From QALR01 sp045646925 (GTDB lineage Bacteria; Bacillota; Clostridia; Oscillospirales; CAG-272), in assembly GCA_045646925.1 (NCBI GenBank), contig JAZRLQ010000178.1, positions 1 to 5,913 of the forward strand: a DNA stretch of 5,913 nucleotides. The letters are read 5' to 3'. Below, piece after piece: positions 4,594 through 5,913 of this stretch. The stretch's first letter is position 1, and every line of letters begins with the position of its first letter. The translations under genes were made by a program, and so were the position numbers. The notes beneath the pieces were generated by a model. That model was not told the DNA's origin, searched no databases, and saw only the letters and a program-made list of their open reading frames with translations.

Positions 4594-5913
4594 TCAGTGA
4601 ATACGGTAGCCTACGGTTTCGTCGGGGAAGAATGCGATGGAAGCCGCGCCCTTTTCGGTATCAGCGGCGAAGATCATGCCCTCGCTCACGTATTTGCCGC
4701 CCATCATCGCGCGGGGCGCGAGGTTGCAGACGATACCGACGTTCTTGCCGATAAGCATATCGGGCTTGTACCATTTTGCGATACCGGACATGATGCAGCG
4801 TTCGCGTTCGCCGTCGAACACGGTGAGCTTGAGAAGCTTCTTGCTTTCCTTGATGTTTTCGCAAGCGATGATCTTCGCTACGCGAAGCTCTACCTTGCAG
4901 AAATCGTCGAAGCTGATCTCGGGCTCGTGGTCCGTGATCTCGCGGGTGGGGAGCGCGGGCTTTTCTTCTTCCTTCGGCTGGGCCGCCGCTTTTTTCGCTG
5001 CGGCGATCGCTTCAAGCTCGGCAATCTCTTTTGCCGCGTCGATTCTCGGGAAGAGATTTTCACCCTTTACAAGCGTTGCGGTTGCGGAAAGAACGCCGAA
5101 GGTTGCGGCGCTTTCCCATGTGCGCGCCTCTTCTGCAGCGCCGATCTTTTCGAAGATCTTCGCGCAGGTTTCGGGCATAACGGGAGAAAGGAGAATGCTG
5201 CAAAGACGGATGGTTTCCGCGAGGTTATAGAGAACGCGCGCGAGTCTGGGCATGGTTTCCGCATTCTTCGCGAGAACCCAGGGAGCCGTTTCGTCGATAT
5301 ATTTGTTTGCGCGTGCGATTACAGCGAAAACGTCTGCGAGCGCGGACTGGAATGCGTATTTTTCCATCTGCGCTTCGTATTTGTCGCGAAGTCCGCTGAC
5401 CATTGCGATGAGGTCTGCATCCTCGGGGCCTTCCGCCTGTTCTGCGGGAAGCGTTCCTCCGAAATATTTTTCAGCCATCGCGGTCGTACGGGAGAGAAGG
5501 TTGCCGATATCGTTTGCGAGGTCGGTATTGATTCTGCTGATGAGAAGCTCGTTGGAGAAGTTACCGTCGGAGCCGAACGGGAAGTCGCGGAGCAGGAAGT
5601 AACGGAGCGCGTCTGCGCTGTAGCGTTCCGCGAGGAGATAAGGATCCACAACGTTACCCTTGGATTTGGACATCTTGCCGCCGTCGAGAAGCAACCAGCC
5701 GTGACCGTAAACGTGCTTGGGAAGAGGCATATTCATGCTCATGAGCATTGCAGGCCAAATGATAGAGTGGAAACGAACGATCTCCTTACCTACGAAATGA
5801 ACGTCTGCGGGCCAATATTTTTCGTAATCGCTGTCGTCGTAGCGATCGTTGAGGAAGCCGAGCGCGGTGGTATAGTTGAAGAGCGCGTCGATCCAAACGT
5901 AAACAACGTGTTT
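4594..5913 (-). CDS. metG: Methionyl-tRNA synthetase with C-terminal tRNA-binding domain (N-terminus beyond the right edge)
   Basis: The reading frame stays open to the right edge, giving 439 visible residues (numbered here from the first visible codon, 5913-5911). The N-terminal Rossmann part with the HIGH motif and zinc knuckle is missing, about a third of the protein.

Visible parts:
- VVYVWIDALFNYTTALGF (3-20) and VGKEIVRFHSIIWPAML (41-57), the end of the catalytic domain.
- KMSKS (80-84), the ATP/transition-state loop.
- An alpha-helical anticodon-binding domain (about 145-275), with ETAPW whose Trp212 corresponds to the anticodon-stacking tryptophan.
- An Ala/Lys/Glu-rich linker (about 290-330).
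- A Trbp111-like OB-fold (about 335-439; FCKVELRVAKI, SGIAKWY, NLAPRAMMG).

The enzyme charges tRNA-Met in the cytoplasm. tatD follows after one base. Any leader control such as a T-box would lie outside the window. Confidence 0.98.
   Translation of the reverse strand, partial: KHVVYVWIDALFNYTTALGFLNDRYDDSDYEKYWPADVHFVGKEIVRFHSIIWPAMLMSMNMPLPKHVYGHGWLLLDGGKMSKSKGNVVDPYLLAERYSADALRYFLLRDFPFGSDGNFSNELLISRINTDLANDIGNLLSRTTAMAEKYFGGTLPAEQAEGPEDADLIAMVSGLRDKYEAQMEKYAFQSALADVFAVIARANKYIDETAPWVLAKNAETMPRLARVLYNLAETIRLCSILLSPVMPETCAKIFEKIGAAEEARTWESAATFGVLSATATLVKGENLFPRIDAAKEIAELEAIAAAKKAAAQPKEEEKPALPTREITDHEPEISFDDFCKVELRVAKIIACENIKESKKLLKLTVFDGERERCIMSGIAKWYKPDMLIGKNVGIVCNLAPRAMMGGKYVSEGMIFAADTEKGAASIAFFPDETVGYRIH

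Noticed and set aside
3735..4754. A 339-codon plus-strand frame opposite tatD
   Set aside because: It is antisense to a fully conserved TatD gene, ends in a low-complexity Arg/Ser/Cys-rich tail, and has no family resemblance.

Overview
The window looks like chromosomal DNA of a low-to-mid GC Firmicute, most likely a gut-type Clostridia member. The evidence is the metG-tatD gene order, strong AGGAGG-type ribosome binding sites, U-tailed hairpin terminators, and a GH95 fucosidase-family enzyme of the kind common in gut Clostridia. This placement is inferred from family content; no species can be named.

Layout. Positions 1-133 (minus strand) hold the start of a hemolysin III/TrhA-type membrane protein. 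It diverges from a tRNA-Leu(CAA) gene (253-339, plus strand), and the AT-rich gap between them carries a good promoter for each. A strong terminator (341-377) closes the tRNA. Next comes an unusual array of short hairpins (about 378-545) built on a repeated TGATATATCA-like palindrome. It leads directly into a two-gene plus-strand unit: an S23/Avd-like four-helix bundle protein (577-936) and an ASCH-domain protein (933-1382), which overlap by ATGA. A 14-bp hairpin terminator (1393-1426) closes this unit, and the convergent minus-strand genes follow.

The minus-strand block, read from the right edge, is: methionyl-tRNA synthetase (4594-5913, N-terminal part cut off by the window); TatD-family metal-dependent DNase (3819-4592), starting one base after the metG stop; a 75-nt gap with a terminator-like hairpin; and a 770-residue GH95 glycosidase (1431-3743). 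metG and tatD are housekeeping genes in a classical Firmicutes arrangement. The GH95 gene is an accessory carbohydrate gene inserted after them, with no transporter or regulator beside it.

The most unusual part is 378-936. At least six hairpins share one architecture, but each has a different, internally complementary stem. They sit directly upstream of a protein from a family with known links to structured RNA (23S rRNA intervening sequences, and Avd of diversity-generating retroelements). I read this as a candidate RNA-structure/protein cassette. No function is claimed for it.
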